A DNA stretch of 64,000 bases from Moellerella sp963519845 (GCA_963519845.1 CAUQNX010000003.1:160705-224704); one strand, 5' to 3'. Positions 9,196-18,803 are shown, counted from the first letter of the stretch. Notes: generated by a model not told the origin, from the letters alone. Made by a program: numbers and translations.

Positions 9196-9222
9196 AAAAA
9201 ACCCCAGATTATCTGGGGTTTT
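9196..9222 (-). terminator. Intrinsic terminator between ftsH and folP
   Basis: The stem ACCCCAGAT / ATCTGGGGT is followed on the minus strand by a T-run, 28 nt after the ftsH stop. It would limit readthrough from ftsH into folP-glmM. Confidence 0.85.
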
Positions 9223-9249
9223 AGTGAAGAGTTGATTCACAATGATAAG

Positions 9250-11205
9250 TTACCGAGGGGTATTATTATCAGAGTTCTCATCATTCTCATCCTGATCTTT
9301 CTGAGTATCATTAGTAGGTTCATGTGCCACAGGATCACTGTTGGTCGCACGACCAAATGAGCCTGTTACATTAGCCACTAATTTGTCCGGATCCCAACCT
9401 GCAGGTTCACGAACTGGGCGACGATTCATCAAGTCATCAATTTGCGGAATATCAATCGTTTCATATTTCAATAACGCATCTTTCATGGCAATAAGAATAT
9501 CCATATTGTCAGTCAAAATTTGATACGCTTTATTGTAAGAACGATCGAGAATCGCTTTAATTTCTTCATCAACAATACGATTTGTTTCATCAGAAATATG
9601 TTGCGAATTACCCGCTGAACGACCTAAGAACACTTGGCCTTCTTGTTCAGAGTAGAGCATAGGACCTAATTTATCTGAGAAGCCCCACTGCGTAACCATC
9701 TTACGTGCAATGCTTGTCGCTTGCTGAATATCACTCGAAGCACCAGTAGAAACGCGCTCTTTGCCATAAATCAGCTCTTCAGCAATACGTCCGCCATAGC
9801 AACTTGAAATTTGACCTTCAAGTTTCTGACGGCTAGCACTCACTTGGTCACCTTCAGGCAGATAGAAAGTTACACCTAAAGCTTGTCCACGTGGAATAAT
9901 CGTCACTTTATGAACAGGATCATGTTCTGGCATTACATGGCCAAGAATGGCGTGTCCAGCCTCATGATAAGCCGTGGCTTCTTTCTGCGCTTCGGTCATC
10001 ATCATCGAACGACGTTCAGCACCTAACCAGACTTTATCCCTTGCTTTCTCAAACTCAACCATGCTGACAACACGTTTATTTTCACGTGCGGCAAACAGAG
10101 CGGCTTCGTTGACTAAGTTAGCAAGTTCGGCACCTGAGAAACCCGGTGTTGCACGTGCAAGAATCGACGTATTTACACTCGGATCTAGAGGCACACGACG
10201 CATATGCACTTTCAGGATTTGCTCACGACCACGAACATCAGGTAAACCCACAACAACTTGACGGTCAAAACGTCCAGGACGTAATAACGCAGGGTCAAGA
10301 ACGTCAGCACGGTTAGTCGCGGCAATGACGATAACGCCTTCGTTACCTTCAAATCCGTCCATTTCAACCAGCATTTGGTTTAGGGTCTGTTCACGTTCAT
10401 CATGACCACCACCTAAACCAGCACCACGTTGACGACCGACTGCGTCGATCTCATCAATAAAGATGATACAAGGAGCTGCTTTTTTCGCTTGTTCAAACAT
10501 ATCACGCACACGAGATGCACCGACACCGACAAACATTTCAACAAAGTCAGAACCTGAGATAGTGAAAAATGGCACTTTAGCTTCACCTGCGATAGCTTTC
10601 GCCAGCAAGGTTTTACCTGTACCTGGAGGTCCTACCATCAGGATCCCTTTTGGAATTTTACCACCCAGTTTCTGGAAACGGCCTGGGTCACGTAAGAATT
10701 CTACGACTTCCCCTACCTCTTCCTTTGCTTCATCACAACCAGCCACATCCGCGAATGTAGTTTTAATCTGATCTTCAGTCAGCATACGAGCTTTGCTTTT
10801 ACCAAAGGACATCGCACCTTTGCCGCCGCCGCCCTGCATTTGACGCATGAAGAAAATCCACACACCGATCAGTAACAGCATTGGGAACCAAGAGATAAAG
10901 AGCGTCGTCAACAGACTTGGTTCTTCTGGTGGTTCACCAACAACTGCAACATTTTTGTTCAGCAATGTGTCTAATAACTTCTCATCCTGCATAGGGAGAT
11001 AAGTTGTATAGCGGCTGTTGTCAGCTTTTCTGACATTAAGTTCACGACCTGTGATACGAACTTCCCGTACCTGATCCTGCGCCAATTCATTGATAAAAGT
11101 AGAATAATCTACCCTGCGACTATTCGAATCGCTTGGGCCAAAACTCTGGAACAAGGACATCAGAACTACCGCGATGACTAACCAGAGAATCAGGTTTTTC
11201 GCCAT
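9250..11205 (-). CDS. ftsH: ATP-dependent zinc metalloprotease FtsH
   Basis: Membrane-anchored AAA+ protease degrading LpxC, sigma-32, SsrA-tagged and unassembled membrane proteins. The start is set at ATG 11205 (MAKNLILWLV), giving 651 residues and matching E. coli; the frame extends three codons upstream to a TTG. Two transmembrane segments (about 4-22 and 97-118) flank a periplasmic domain. Walker A GPPGTGKT and Walker B IIFIDEID follow, then the SRH and the zinc motif HEAGH at 414-418. The C-terminal tail is Asn/Asp-rich. Its modulators HflK and HflC are encoded at 47.5-49.8 kb. Confidence 0.98.
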   Translation of the reverse strand: MAKNLILWLVIAVVLMSLFQSFGPSDSNSRRVDYSTFINELAQDQVREVRITGRELNVRKADNSRYTTYLPMQDEKLLDTLLNKNVAVVGEPPEEPSLLTTLFISWFPMLLLIGVWIFFMRQMQGGGGKGAMSFGKSKARMLTEDQIKTTFADVAGCDEAKEEVGEVVEFLRDPGRFQKLGGKIPKGILMVGPPGTGKTLLAKAIAGEAKVPFFTISGSDFVEMFVGVGASRVRDMFEQAKKAAPCIIFIDEIDAVGRQRGAGLGGGHDEREQTLNQMLVEMDGFEGNEGVIVIAATNRADVLDPALLRPGRFDRQVVVGLPDVRGREQILKVHMRRVPLDPSVNTSILARATPGFSGAELANLVNEAALFAARENKRVVSMVEFEKARDKVWLGAERRSMMMTEAQKEATAYHEAGHAILGHVMPEHDPVHKVTIIPRGQALGVTFYLPEGDQVSASRQKLEGQISSCYGGRIAEELIYGKERVSTGASSDIQQATSIARKMVTQWGFSDKLGPMLYSEQEGQVFLGRSAGNSQHISDETNRIVDEEIKAILDRSYNKAYQILTDNMDILIAMKDALLKYETIDIPQIDDLMNRRPVREPAGWDPDKLVANVTGSFGRATNSDPVAHEPTNDTQKDQDENDENSDNNTPR

Positions 11206-11265
11206 GTCACTCAAGGGATTAACCTCATATTACAACGGTGTTAACAAATAACGTCAGGGTACTTA

Positions 11266-11892
11266 TTATTTCCGCCCTGTCGCTACAATGTATACTTCAC
11301 GTGATCGTGCTCGCGAAGATTCGGGTTTACGAACTTTAACTTTCGTAAACAGGGAGCGAATTTTCCTTAGGTATTCATCAAAGCCTTCTCCCTGAAATAC
11401 TTTGACAATAAAACTTCCCCCAGGAGCCAGCACATCACGACACATATCCAATGCTAACTCAACTAGATACATGGATCGAGGAATATCGACCTCGGGTGTG
11501 CCGCTCATATTTGGCGCCATATCCGACATAACGACTTGGACTTTCTTATCACCTACTCTTTCTAACAACGCTTGTAACACCGCTTCGTCACGAAAATCTC
11601 CCTGAAGGAAATCAACACCAACGATAGGGTCCATAGGTAAGATATCACATGCAATCACTCGGCCATTGTTACCTATTTGACCAACCACATGCTGGCACCA
11701 ACCACCCGGCGCTGCACCTAAATCAACAACGGTCATGCCTGGTTTAAATACTTTATCACTCTGCTGGATTTCATCCAGTTTAAACCATGCACGTGAGCGA
11801 AGCCCTTTTTTTTGTGCTTGCAGAACATATTTATCACTAAAATGTTCTTGTAACCACCGAGATGAGCTAGCCGTACGTTTTTTATTGGCCAT
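11266..11892 (-). CDS. rlmE: 23S rRNA 2'-O-methyltransferase RlmE (FtsJ/RrmJ)
   Basis: Methylates U2552 of 23S rRNA, a late 50S assembly step. I chose ATG 11892 (MANKKRTASSSRW, 208 residues) because a GGAA-type Shine-Dalgarno lies in front of it and because it matches E. coli. The SAM-binding motif VVDLGAAPGGW, the catalytic-region aspartate in VVMSDMAPNMSG and the lysine in FIVKVFQGEG are present. It lies 60 nt upstream of ftsH in the same direction, the conserved rlmE-ftsH heat-shock pair, and is divergent from yhbY. Confidence 0.97.
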   Translation of the reverse strand: MANKKRTASSSRWLQEHFSDKYVLQAQKKGLRSRAWFKLDEIQQSDKVFKPGMTVVDLGAAPGGWCQHVVGQIGNNGRVIACDILPMDPIVGVDFLQGDFRDEAVLQALLERVGDKKVQVVMSDMAPNMSGTPEVDIPRSMYLVELALDMCRDVLAPGGSFIVKVFQGEGFDEYLRKIRSLFTKVKVRKPESSRARSREVYIVATGRK

Positions 11893-12028
11893 TGTACTTT
11901 CCAACTATTACGAGTAGAGATTCATCGCCTTAATGCTCTAGATCACATCAATTTTGCATAATTGATGGTGATAGACATCAGATGGCGTTAGAATGAGCCA
12001 TTTTCAATCCTAACAAAGCAAAAAATCA

Positions 12029-12322
12029 ATGACTCTTAACAAAAAACAAATTCAACACCTGAAAAGCCTTGCCCACCATTTAAACCCTGTTGTCATGATT
12101 GGTAACAACGGTCTGACCGAAGGTGTAGTGGCTGAAGCAGAGCTTGCATTATCGCATCATGAGCTTATCAAAGTTAAAATTGCAGGCGAAGATCGTGAGA
12201 TCAAAACTTTGATTGCCGAGGCAATTGTACGTGAAACGGGTGCTATTAATGTCCAGATTATTGGTAAAACGCTTGTTCTCTACCGACCTTCGGAAGCGCG
12301 CAAAATCATTCTACCTAAATAA
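12029..12322 (+). CDS. yhbY: CRM-domain ribosome assembly RNA-binding protein YhbY
   Basis: A 97-residue single CRS1-YhbY (CRM) domain protein associated with pre-50S particles. It has the GxxG loop (MIGNNGLTEGV) and the pattern HELIKVKIAGEDREIK. Length equals E. coli YhbY. It is transcribed away from rlmE with a 136-nt shared promoter region and ends at a bidirectional terminator facing greA. Confidence 0.96.
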   Translation: MTLNKKQIQHLKSLAHHLNPVVMIGNNGLTEGVVAEAELALSHHELIKVKIAGEDREIKTLIAEAIVRETGAINVQIIGKTLVLYRPSEARKIILPK

Positions 12323-12372
12323 TTAGCATCTATTTATACAAAAATGCCATGTGCATGTACACCAAGTAATAT

Positions 12373-12398
12373 AAAAAAGGCCGGCAACGGCCTTTTTT
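12373..12398. terminator. Bidirectional terminator yhbY / greA
   Basis: AAAAAAGGCC and GGCCTTTTTT arms surround a 6-nt loop between two convergent genes. The A-run and T-run on either side let it work on both strands. Confidence 0.9.
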
Positions 12399-12443
12399 AT
12401 TTTAAAACACTCAAAGAGTATAACTAATTCAGGTAAATAGGAA

Positions 12444-12920
12444 TCAGATATACTCAACTTTAACTATTTCGTACTCAACATCACCGCCTGGCGTTTTAAT
12501 CACCACCGCATCTTCAACTTCTTTACCGATCAGTCCGCGAGCAATGGGTGAATTGACAGAAAGACGATTCTCTTTAATGTCAGCTTCATCATCGCCCACA
12601 ATACGGTAAACCTGCTCTTCGTCCAAATCGACGTTAAAAACTGTAACTGTTGCACCAAAAATAACACGACCATTATTGGTCATTTTAGTAACATCAATAA
12701 CCTGAGCATGAGACAACTTGGCTTCAATTTCTTGAATACGACCTTCACAAAACCCTTGTTGCTCACGGGCTGCATGATATTCCGCATTCTCTTTTAGGTC
12801 GCCATGTTCGCGAGCGTCCGCAATGGCAGCTATAATTTCTGGGCGACGGGTACCTTTTAGAAATTCAAGTTCTTTACGTAAATCTTCCGCGCCACGCACC
12901 GTCATTGGAATCTGTTTCAT
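12444..12920 (-). CDS. greA: Transcript cleavage factor GreA
   Basis: A 158-residue factor that enters the RNA polymerase secondary channel and stimulates cleavage of backtracked transcripts. Start ATG 12920 gives MKQIPMTVRGAEDLRKEL and the exact E. coli length; the longer open frame upstream has a Cys-rich sequence unlike GreA and is leader DNA. The N-terminal coiled coil carries the acidic tip (DAREHGDLKENAEYHAARE), and the C-terminal FKBP-like domain ends EYEIVKVEYI. It is divergent from dacB, as in E. coli. Confidence 0.97.
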   Translation of the reverse strand: MKQIPMTVRGAEDLRKELEFLKGTRRPEIIAAIADAREHGDLKENAEYHAAREQQGFCEGRIQEIEAKLSHAQVIDVTKMTNNGRVIFGATVTVFNVDLDEEQVYRIVGDDEADIKENRLSVNSPIARGLIGKEVEDAVVIKTPGGDVEYEIVKVEYI

Positions 12921-13188
12921 TGATAAATACCTCTGATTCTTTCCTAAGCAAAAATAAGTATCTTCCTGATTTTTGTAACAACAGCACACTGAACATCTCT
13001 GCTCGCAGAGAGGTTCTAACAATAAACAGGGATGTAATCTGGCTGGTTTAGCTCGAAATCACCAACTTATCTTATCATAATCACAATAATCTCACATTCT
13101 AACGTAGACTTTATACTGGGTCATCGTTTACTTTTTCTCACGTTACACTTTAGTATGTACACCAAGCCCACTCTGATGCGAAAAAATT

Positions 13189-14637
13189 ATGCCTTTATTT
13201 ATGTCGACAAAAAAAATTATATTTTCAGTTAGTTTGATTTTAGCTAGCTGTCAGTCGCTCGCAGTACCTGTTGATAGCTATAAGCAATATTTGCCCGATG
13301 GTACGAATTTGGCATTAGTCGCTCAGAAAATCGGCAGTGATACTCCGTTAATTGATTATAATGCCCAACAGATGGCATTACCGGCAAGTACCCAAAAAGT
13401 AGTTACCGCGCTAGCAGCACTACTACAACTTGGGCCTGACTACCGATTTGTCACTAGTTTTGAGAGTCAGGCTAAATTAACTGGTAATACATTAAATGGG
13501 GATCTCACTATTCGTTTTACGGGCGATCCAACACTCACTCGCCAGCAAATTCGTAATATGGTCAATGCACTAAAACAACTTGGTATCCAGAAGATCCAAG
13601 GGGATCTGATCGTCGATATTTCTGCCTTTACCAGCCATGATAAAGCACCGGGTTGGGTATGGAATGATATGACCCAATGTTTCAGTGCGCCACCAAGTGC
13701 AGCGATCATCGATCGAAATTGTTTTTCTGTCTCACTCTATAGCGCGGATAAACCCGGCGAAATGGCTTATATCAAAACCGCTTCATTTTACCCGGTGAAT
13801 ATGTTTAGTGAGGTAAAAACTCTCGCTAAGGGCGCTCCTGAGTCGCGCTACTGCGAATTAGATGTTGTGCCCGGTGAGTTAAACCGATATACGCTGACAG
13901 GCTGTTTGACGCAGCGTAATGAACCATTACCCCTAGCTTTTGCGGTACAAAATGGTGCTAGCTACTCTGGTGCTATCGTGAAGAGTGAATTGCTTAATGC
14001 CGGTATTGAGCTAAGTGGGCATGTTAAGAAACGCTCACTTCCGGCAGCACCAGAACTTGTTTTGGTTAAAGCCGAATCAAAACCACTGCATGAACTGTTA
14101 AAAGTGATGCTGAAAAAATCCGATAATATGATCGCCGATACCGTATTTCGCACGATCGGCCGAGATTATTACAGTATGCCGGGGACTTGGCGCTCAGGAT
14201 CGGATGCTGTTAGACAGATCCTCAAACAGAAAGCGGGGATCGATCTAGGTAATACGGTAATGGTCGATGGATCAGGCTTATCTCGCCATAACCTAATTAC
14301 ACCTGCAACTATGATGTCGATTTTACAATTTATTGCTAAAAATGATGACAAACTGGACTTTATTTCGATGTTACCTCTCGCAGGGCATGATGGAACTCTA
14401 CGTTATCGCGGTGGATTCGATGAAGCGGGAGTGAATGGTAAAGTCTCGGCGAAAACCGGTGCTTTGCAGGGGGTCTATAATCTGGCTGGATTTATGACGA
14501 CCGCCAGTGGACAGCGAATTGCCTTTGTTCAGTTTATTTCTGCTTTTGCGGTACCACAAAGCGAACAACGTAGCCGTAGGGTGCCATTAGTGAGATTTGA
14601 GAGTCGCTTGTATAAGGATCTTTATAAAAATAATTGA
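13189..14637 (+). CDS. dacB: D-alanyl-D-alanine carboxypeptidase/endopeptidase PBP4
   Basis: Periplasmic class C low-molecular-mass penicillin-binding protein trimming and cleaving peptidoglycan cross-links. 482 residues with an N-terminal signal peptide (hydrophobic IIFSVSLILASCQSLA). The catalytic SxxK is in PASTQKVVTA, SxN in KKSDNMIAD and KTG in SAKTGALQG. The large inserted domain between SxxK and SxN is typical of the PBP4 family. No strong ribosome-binding site is visible; an alternative ATG lies four codons downstream. Confidence 0.97.
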   Translation: MPLFMSTKKIIFSVSLILASCQSLAVPVDSYKQYLPDGTNLALVAQKIGSDTPLIDYNAQQMALPASTQKVVTALAALLQLGPDYRFVTSFESQAKLTGNTLNGDLTIRFTGDPTLTRQQIRNMVNALKQLGIQKIQGDLIVDISAFTSHDKAPGWVWNDMTQCFSAPPSAAIIDRNCFSVSLYSADKPGEMAYIKTASFYPVNMFSEVKTLAKGAPESRYCELDVVPGELNRYTLTGCLTQRNEPLPLAFAVQNGASYSGAIVKSELLNAGIELSGHVKKRSLPAAPELVLVKAESKPLHELLKVMLKKSDNMIADTVFRTIGRDYYSMPGTWRSGSDAVRQILKQKAGIDLGNTVMVDGSGLSRHNLITPATMMSILQFIAKNDDKLDFISMLPLAGHDGTLRYRGGFDEAGVNGKVSAKTGALQGVYNLAGFMTTASGQRIAFVQFISAFAVPQSEQRSRRVPLVRFESRLYKDLYKNN

Positions 14638-14653
14638 TCTTATCGGCTGAAAT

Positions 14654-14682
14654 AATAAAGGCGCCTTAGAGGCGCCTTTATT
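14654..14682. terminator. Bidirectional terminator dacB / obgE
   Basis: Perfect 12-base arms (AATAAAGGCGCC / GGCGCCTTTATT) around TTAGA lie between two convergent genes. Confidence 0.88.
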
Positions 14683-14715
14683 GTCAAACTAACCGATTGA
14701 TATTAATCAGTAAGA

Positions 14716-15891
14716 CTACTTTTTATAGATGAATTCGACACCTTCTTCGTCTTCTTCATCCCAGTCGTCCCAATCTTCATCATCAGAATCGTCAATAGGC
14801 TGTGCTAGTTGCTCTTTATGATAGTCATCCCACATAAATTCAACTTTATGGGCTGGATCTTCATCTTCTGCAATTTTCTCACGTGGCTGAGTATTCATAA
14901 ATTCCATAATATCCCAGCATAGCTCTTTCACGCCATGATGGTTAACAGCAGAAATCATATAGAATTTATCTTCCCAACCAAGGGCTTTGGCTATCTCTTG
15001 TGCACGCGCAGTTGACTCTTCTAAGCCAAGAATATCGACTTTATTGAAAACTAACCAACGTGGTTTTTGAGCTAGCTTTTCGCTATATTTTTCTAACTCG
15101 CCCACAATGATCTTAGCATTTTCAACAGGATCAGATTCATCGATCGGACAAATATCGATCAGATGCAGCAGAACACGACAGCGCTCCAGATGCTTGAGGA
15201 AACGGATCCCCAATCCAGCACCATCAGCAGCCCCTTCGATCAATCCTGGAATATCCGCAACCACAAAGCTTTGCTCGTTATCCATACGCACTACACCAAG
15301 ACTTGGTACTAAAGTAGTAAATGGATAATCAGCTACTTTAGGTTTGGCAGCAGAAACAGAACGGATAAAGGTTGATTTGCCTGCATTTGGCATACCTAGC
15401 ATGCCCACATCAGCAAGCAGCATAAGCTCTAACATCAGCTCACGGGTTTCGCCTGGCGTTCCCATGGTTTTCTGACGTGGTGCACGATTGACGGAGGATT
15501 TAAAACGAGCATTGCCTAATCCATGATATCCGCCCTTGGCGACCATCTGGCGCTGTTCATGGCGCGTCATGTCTCCAAGTATCTCACCTGTGCCTAAATC
15601 GCGAATACGGGTCCCTACAGGCACTTTAATCGTGATATCTTGGCTGCGTTTACCAGTACAGTCACGACTTTGGCCATTTTGTCCGCGCTCAGCACGGAAA
15701 GAGCTCTCAAAACGATAGTCAATCAGGGTATTGAGGTTTTCGTCGGCTTGCAGATAAACGTCACCGCCATCGCCGCCATCGCCACCATCAGGTCCCCCTC
15801 TTGGAATATATTTTTCACGGCGGAAGCTGACACAACCATTGCCACCATCTCCCGCTACAACCAGTATTTTGGCTTCATCTACAAATTTCAT
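14716..15891 (-). CDS. obgE: Obg family GTPase ObgE/CgtA
   Basis: A 391-residue essential GTPase of 50S assembly, also linked to ppGpp and chromosome segregation. The glycine-rich Obg fold (GGPDGGDGGDGGDV and similar) covers residues 1-158. The G domain has GMPNAGKST, DIPGLIEGA and the NKVD motif. The C-terminal tail is very acidic (DDSDDEDWDDWDEEDEE). In E. coli yhbE separates rpmA from obgE; here the 129-nt gap holds only a terminator. Confidence 0.98.
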   Translation of the reverse strand: MKFVDEAKILVVAGDGGNGCVSFRREKYIPRGGPDGGDGGDGGDVYLQADENLNTLIDYRFESSFRAERGQNGQSRDCTGKRSQDITIKVPVGTRIRDLGTGEILGDMTRHEQRQMVAKGGYHGLGNARFKSSVNRAPRQKTMGTPGETRELMLELMLLADVGMLGMPNAGKSTFIRSVSAAKPKVADYPFTTLVPSLGVVRMDNEQSFVVADIPGLIEGAADGAGLGIRFLKHLERCRVLLHLIDICPIDESDPVENAKIIVGELEKYSEKLAQKPRWLVFNKVDILGLEESTARAQEIAKALGWEDKFYMISAVNHHGVKELCWDIMEFMNTQPREKIAEDEDPAHKVEFMWDDYHKEQLAQPIDDSDDEDWDDWDEEDEEGVEFIYKK

Positions 15892-15966
15892 CGATCTTTC
15901 TCCATCTGATAGCCATTGATAGTGCTGGATGGCCGCTATACCCAGAGATGGCGTATTTTACAATAT

Positions 15967-15996
15967 AAAAAGCCCCGCAAAAGGTTGCAGGGCTTT
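15967..15996 (-). terminator. Terminator after rplU-rpmA
   Basis: On the minus strand a long stem (AAAGCCCTGCAA pairing with TTGCGGGGCTTT, one G-T pair) is followed by a short T-run. It lies 25 nt after the rpmA stop and upstream of obgE. Confidence 0.8.
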
Positions 15997-16020
15997 AATT
16001 TGTTTTAAAGGTCAGAAAAT

Positions 16021-16278
16021 TTATTCAGCTTCGATACTGATAAATTTACGATTTTTTGCACCTTTAACTTCAAATTTAACTTTACCATCCGCTAACGCGA
16101 AGAGTGTGTGGTCACGGCCACAACCTACGTTGTTACCGGCGTGGAATTTAGTTCCACGTTGACGAACAATGATGCTGCCTGCTAAAACTGCTTCACCACC
16201 GAAACGTTTTACACCCAGACGTTTTGCTTCGGAATCACGACCATTTCGGGTCGAGCCGCCAGCCTTTTTGTGTGCCAT
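16021..16278 (-). CDS. rpmA: 50S ribosomal protein L27
   Basis: 85 residues, MAHKKAGGSTRNGRDSEAKRLG, the universally conserved N-terminus that reaches the peptidyl transferase centre. It lies 19 nt downstream of rplU with a good GGAG ribosome-binding site. Length equals E. coli L27. Confidence 0.98.
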   Translation of the reverse strand: MAHKKAGGSTRNGRDSEAKRLGVKRFGGEAVLAGSIIVRQRGTKFHAGNNVGCGRDHTLFALADGKVKFEVKGAKNRKFISIEAE

Positions 16279-16297
16279 TAATCTGCTCTCCTAATTC

Positions 16298-16606
16298 TTA
16301 AGCGATGACAGTGATTTTAACATCAGTAAACCACTGACGGTGGCCCTGTTGTTTACGACTATGCTTACGACGACGGAACTTAACGATTTTAATTTTATCG
16401 CCACGACCGTGTGCAATCACTTCCGCAATCACTTTAACGCCTGCAATTACAGGAGCGCCAATTTGAATGTCTTCGCCGTTAGCTACCATCAGAACCTGGT
16501 CAAACTCAACAGTTTCACCTGTTGCGATGTCCAGCTTTTCAAGGCGAACAGTTTGACCTGCGCTGACTCGGTGTTGTTTACCACCACTTTGGAAAACCGC
16601 GTACAT
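16298..16606 (-). CDS. rplU: 50S ribosomal protein L21
   Basis: 102-residue L21 beginning MYAVFQSGGKQHRV, with the basic C-terminal segment RRRKHSRKQQGHRQW that contacts 23S rRNA. First gene of the rplU-rpmA operon, divergent from ispB as in E. coli. Confidence 0.98.
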   Translation of the reverse strand: MYAVFQSGGKQHRVSAGQTVRLEKLDIATGETVEFDQVLMVANGEDIQIGAPVIAGVKVIAEVIAHGRGDKIKIVKFRRRKHSRKQQGHRQWFTDVKITVIA

Positions 16607-16923
16607 ATTAACTCCGCTTTCCGCGTACTCCCTAAAATATTAAGTATTCCAGAGCACGCTATAAAATATTCACAATAGGGCGCGAATTCTACGCAAAAAA
16701 GCATCAGATGACAAGCCTATAATGCGCACGGATGACAAAAAAAACCGACTTTTTATCAGAAATTTGTTTTTTTTGCCGATTGATAATTCAATCCGCTTTA
16801 ATTGTCATTCCTTTAAGCATAATTTGAAGTACAATCAGATAAACTGCTATTTATTAATGCTAACTTAAAGCTAAGAATGAGTCTCTTAAATAGAGCCAAT
16901 ACTAATAACATGAATCTATGCTG
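16607..16923. promoter_or_regulatory. Divergent rplU / ispB intergenic region
   Basis: This 317-nt non-coding gap separates two divergent gene starts, so it must carry both promoters. It is AT-rich, with a run of Ts around 16766-16775. I see no convincing ORF or strong hairpin, and could not assign -35/-10 pairs with confidence. Confidence 0.55.
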
Positions 16924-17895
16924 ATGAATTTAGAATCTATTATCGAACTAACCGCTGATGATATGTCAGCCGTAAATGAAGTCATCCTTAGCCAACTATC
17001 CTCAGATGTAGCCCTAATCAATCAACTTGGTTACTACATTATCAGTGGTGGTGGCAAAAGGATCCGTCCGATGATCGCAGTGCTAGCAGGAAGAGCATTG
17101 GGGTACAATGGAGAGAAACATATTCAAGTCGCAGCACTTATTGAATTTATTCATACCGCAACATTGTTACACGATGATGTAGTTGATGAATCCGATATGC
17201 GGCGAGGAAAACAGACGGCTAATGCGGTATTTGGTAATGCTGCCAGCGTACTAGTTGGCGATTTTATCTACACAAGATCCTTTCAGATGATGACAGATCT
17301 CGACTCGATGCGTGTGCTAAAACTGATGTCTGAAGCGACCAATGTGATTGCCGAAGGTGAAGTTTTACAGCTGATGAATTGCAACGATCCTAATATTACT
17401 GAAGAAAACTATATGCAAGTTATCTACAGTAAAACCGCGCGACTGTTTGAAGCTGCCGCCCACTCATCGGCTATTTTGGCAAATGCAACGGCGGAAGAAG
17501 AGCAAGCATTACAAGACTATGGGCGCTACTTAGGCACAGCTTTTCAGATTATCGATGATTTGCTGGATTATGATGCTGATAATCAACAGCTGGGTAAAAA
17601 TACTGGCGATGATTTAGATGAAGGTAAGCCAACACTGCCTTTATTGCATGCAATGAAACATGGAACCGCAGAAGAGTCGGCATTAATTCGTAAAGCAATC
17701 GAGCAAGGTAATGGGCGACATCTTTTGAGCTCAGTCCTAGCAACGATGAAACGCTGTGGCTCACTTGAATATACTATGAAGCGAGCTCACGAAGAGTCAG
17801 AAAAAGCGATTAACGTATTGAGTATCTTAAAAGATTCCCCATACAAAACAGCTTTAATTGCTCTCGCTCATGTTGCTGTACAGCGCCACTCATAA
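16924..17895 (+). CDS. ispB: Octaprenyl diphosphate synthase IspB
   Basis: Trans-prenyltransferase making the C40 side chain of ubiquinone-8 and menaquinone-8. Start at ATG 16924 (MNLESIIELT, 323 residues) matches E. coli; another in-frame ATG lies two codons upstream and no clear Shine-Dalgarno separates them. Both aspartate-rich motifs are present (LLHDDVVDESDMRRG and FQIIDDLLDY), as is GGGKRIRP. It is followed by the Mu-like regulatory cluster; in E. coli the next gene is sfsB alone. Confidence 0.97.
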   Translation: MNLESIIELTADDMSAVNEVILSQLSSDVALINQLGYYIISGGGKRIRPMIAVLAGRALGYNGEKHIQVAALIEFIHTATLLHDDVVDESDMRRGKQTANAVFGNAASVLVGDFIYTRSFQMMTDLDSMRVLKLMSEATNVIAEGEVLQLMNCNDPNITEENYMQVIYSKTARLFEAAAHSSAILANATAEEEQALQDYGRYLGTAFQIIDDLLDYDADNQQLGKNTGDDLDEGKPTLPLLHAMKHGTAEESALIRKAIEQGNGRHLLSSVLATMKRCGSLEYTMKRAHEESEKAINVLSILKDSPYKTALIALAHVAVQRHS

Positions 17896-17931
17896 TAGCG
17901 ACTAATAATAGCAACTACTGGAGAGGCTCAC

Positions 17932-18312
17932 TTATTGAGACTCTCCAGTATCCGGTTCTATCGCCTGTTCTATTTCAATTTTAGCTAATAATGCCGAGAG
18001 TCCTTCACGTAAAATAAATTGCACCATTTGATCGCGCTCCGGTTCTGTTAATTGCCAATACGCCGCCGACCAGATCTGAAAAGGATCTGTTTTTTGATTC
18101 AAATAACCAACAGATTGATCAGATATGATCAGTTGAGATCTAATATCTTCCGGTAAGCTTTCGAATCGATACTCTACCGCTTTCCCTTGAATACCTCGCT
18201 TACGTCGCAATTCCCATCCTTCACGACGCGCCATCAAATTCACACCTTGTGGTGAATTCGGGAGCCCTGATAATCCGATTAATTCTTTCGCCGTATACCA
18301 TGTTTTCTTCAT
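17932..18312 (-). CDS. Mu repressor-like DNA-binding protein, copy B
   Basis: 126 residues from the ATG at 18312; the frame stays open to a TTG at 18357. I prefer the internal start because it aligns with its upstream paralogue and follows GGATG. The N-terminal 60 residues (KKTWYTAKELIGLSG..P.SPQGVN..ARREGW..RRKRG..GKAVEY) resemble the winged-helix DNA-binding domain of phage Mu c repressor and MuA (PF02316-type), including the GW, RKRG and GKAVEY positions. The C-terminal 60 residues include an AAYWQLTEPERDQMVQFIL helix also present in the paralogue. No transposase catalytic domain follows. It ends 37 nt after ispB, tail to tail. Function unproven; likely a small transcription repressor of phage origin. 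Confidence 0.75.
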   Translation of the reverse strand: MKKTWYTAKELIGLSGLPNSPQGVNLMARREGWELRRKRGIQGKAVEYRFESLPEDIRSQLIISDQSVGYLNQKTDPFQIWSAAYWQLTEPERDQMVQFILREGLSALLAKIEIEQAIEPDTGESQ

Positions 18313-18413
18313 GACTGTTTCATCCATGTCATACAATTGCCATAATGACTTTTTCAATTTATTAAATATAACATTAATTATTATTTATAATATTGCCATG
18401 CTTATTATTAGGA

Positions 18414-18803
18414 CTAATCTTTTTCTATAAATGAATTATCTCTTTTTGGACCTATTAGTATTTGATTATGAATTAATTCAACTAATGCAGATAATCCATA
18501 ACGTAAAATAAATGCAATAATTTGCTCTTTTTCTAATTTGGTCAGCTGATAGTAGGCTTCTCGCCAAATCAAATAGCTATCCTCCATTTGCGATAAATAT
18601 TCACCTTCGGATTCATGGAGTTGTTCAAAAAGTCCTTCAGGCAAGCTACTCACATGGTATTCAAGCGCTTTTCCTTGAACACCACGCTTGCGCCTGGATT
18701 GCCAGCCTTCTCGCCTGGCCATTAGATTTATCCCTTGTGGCGAAGTTGGCATACCTGATAAGCCAATAAGATCTTTTGCCGTAAACCATATTTTTTTCAC
18801 CAT
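18414..18803 (-). CDS. Mu repressor-like DNA-binding protein, copy A
   Basis: 129 residues with an AAGGA ribosome-binding site 8 nt before the ATG. Same architecture as the neighbouring copy: a Mu-type winged-helix N-terminus (WFTAKDLIGLSGMPTSPQG, MARREGWQSRRKRG, GKALEY) and a C-terminal helical part (YYQLTKLEKEQIIAFILRYGLSALVELI). The N-terminal halves of the two proteins are nearly the same and the C-terminal tails differ, so this is a tandem duplication followed by divergence. It reads away from the Ner-like gene sfsB across a 534-nt AT-rich gap, the orientation of c versus ner in phage Mu. The A+T-rich composition suggests old horizontal origin. Confidence 0.75.
   Translation of the reverse strand: MVKKIWFTAKDLIGLSGMPTSPQGINLMARREGWQSRRKRGVQGKALEYHVSSLPEGLFEQLHESEGEYLSQMEDSYLIWREAYYQLTKLEKEQIIAFILRYGLSALVELIHNQILIGPKRDNSFIEKD

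Noticed and set aside
12921..13022. Cys-rich N-terminal extension of greA
   Set aside because: GreA starts MKQIPM; the extension is the leader region. A Cys-rich leader peptide was considered but nothing supports it.
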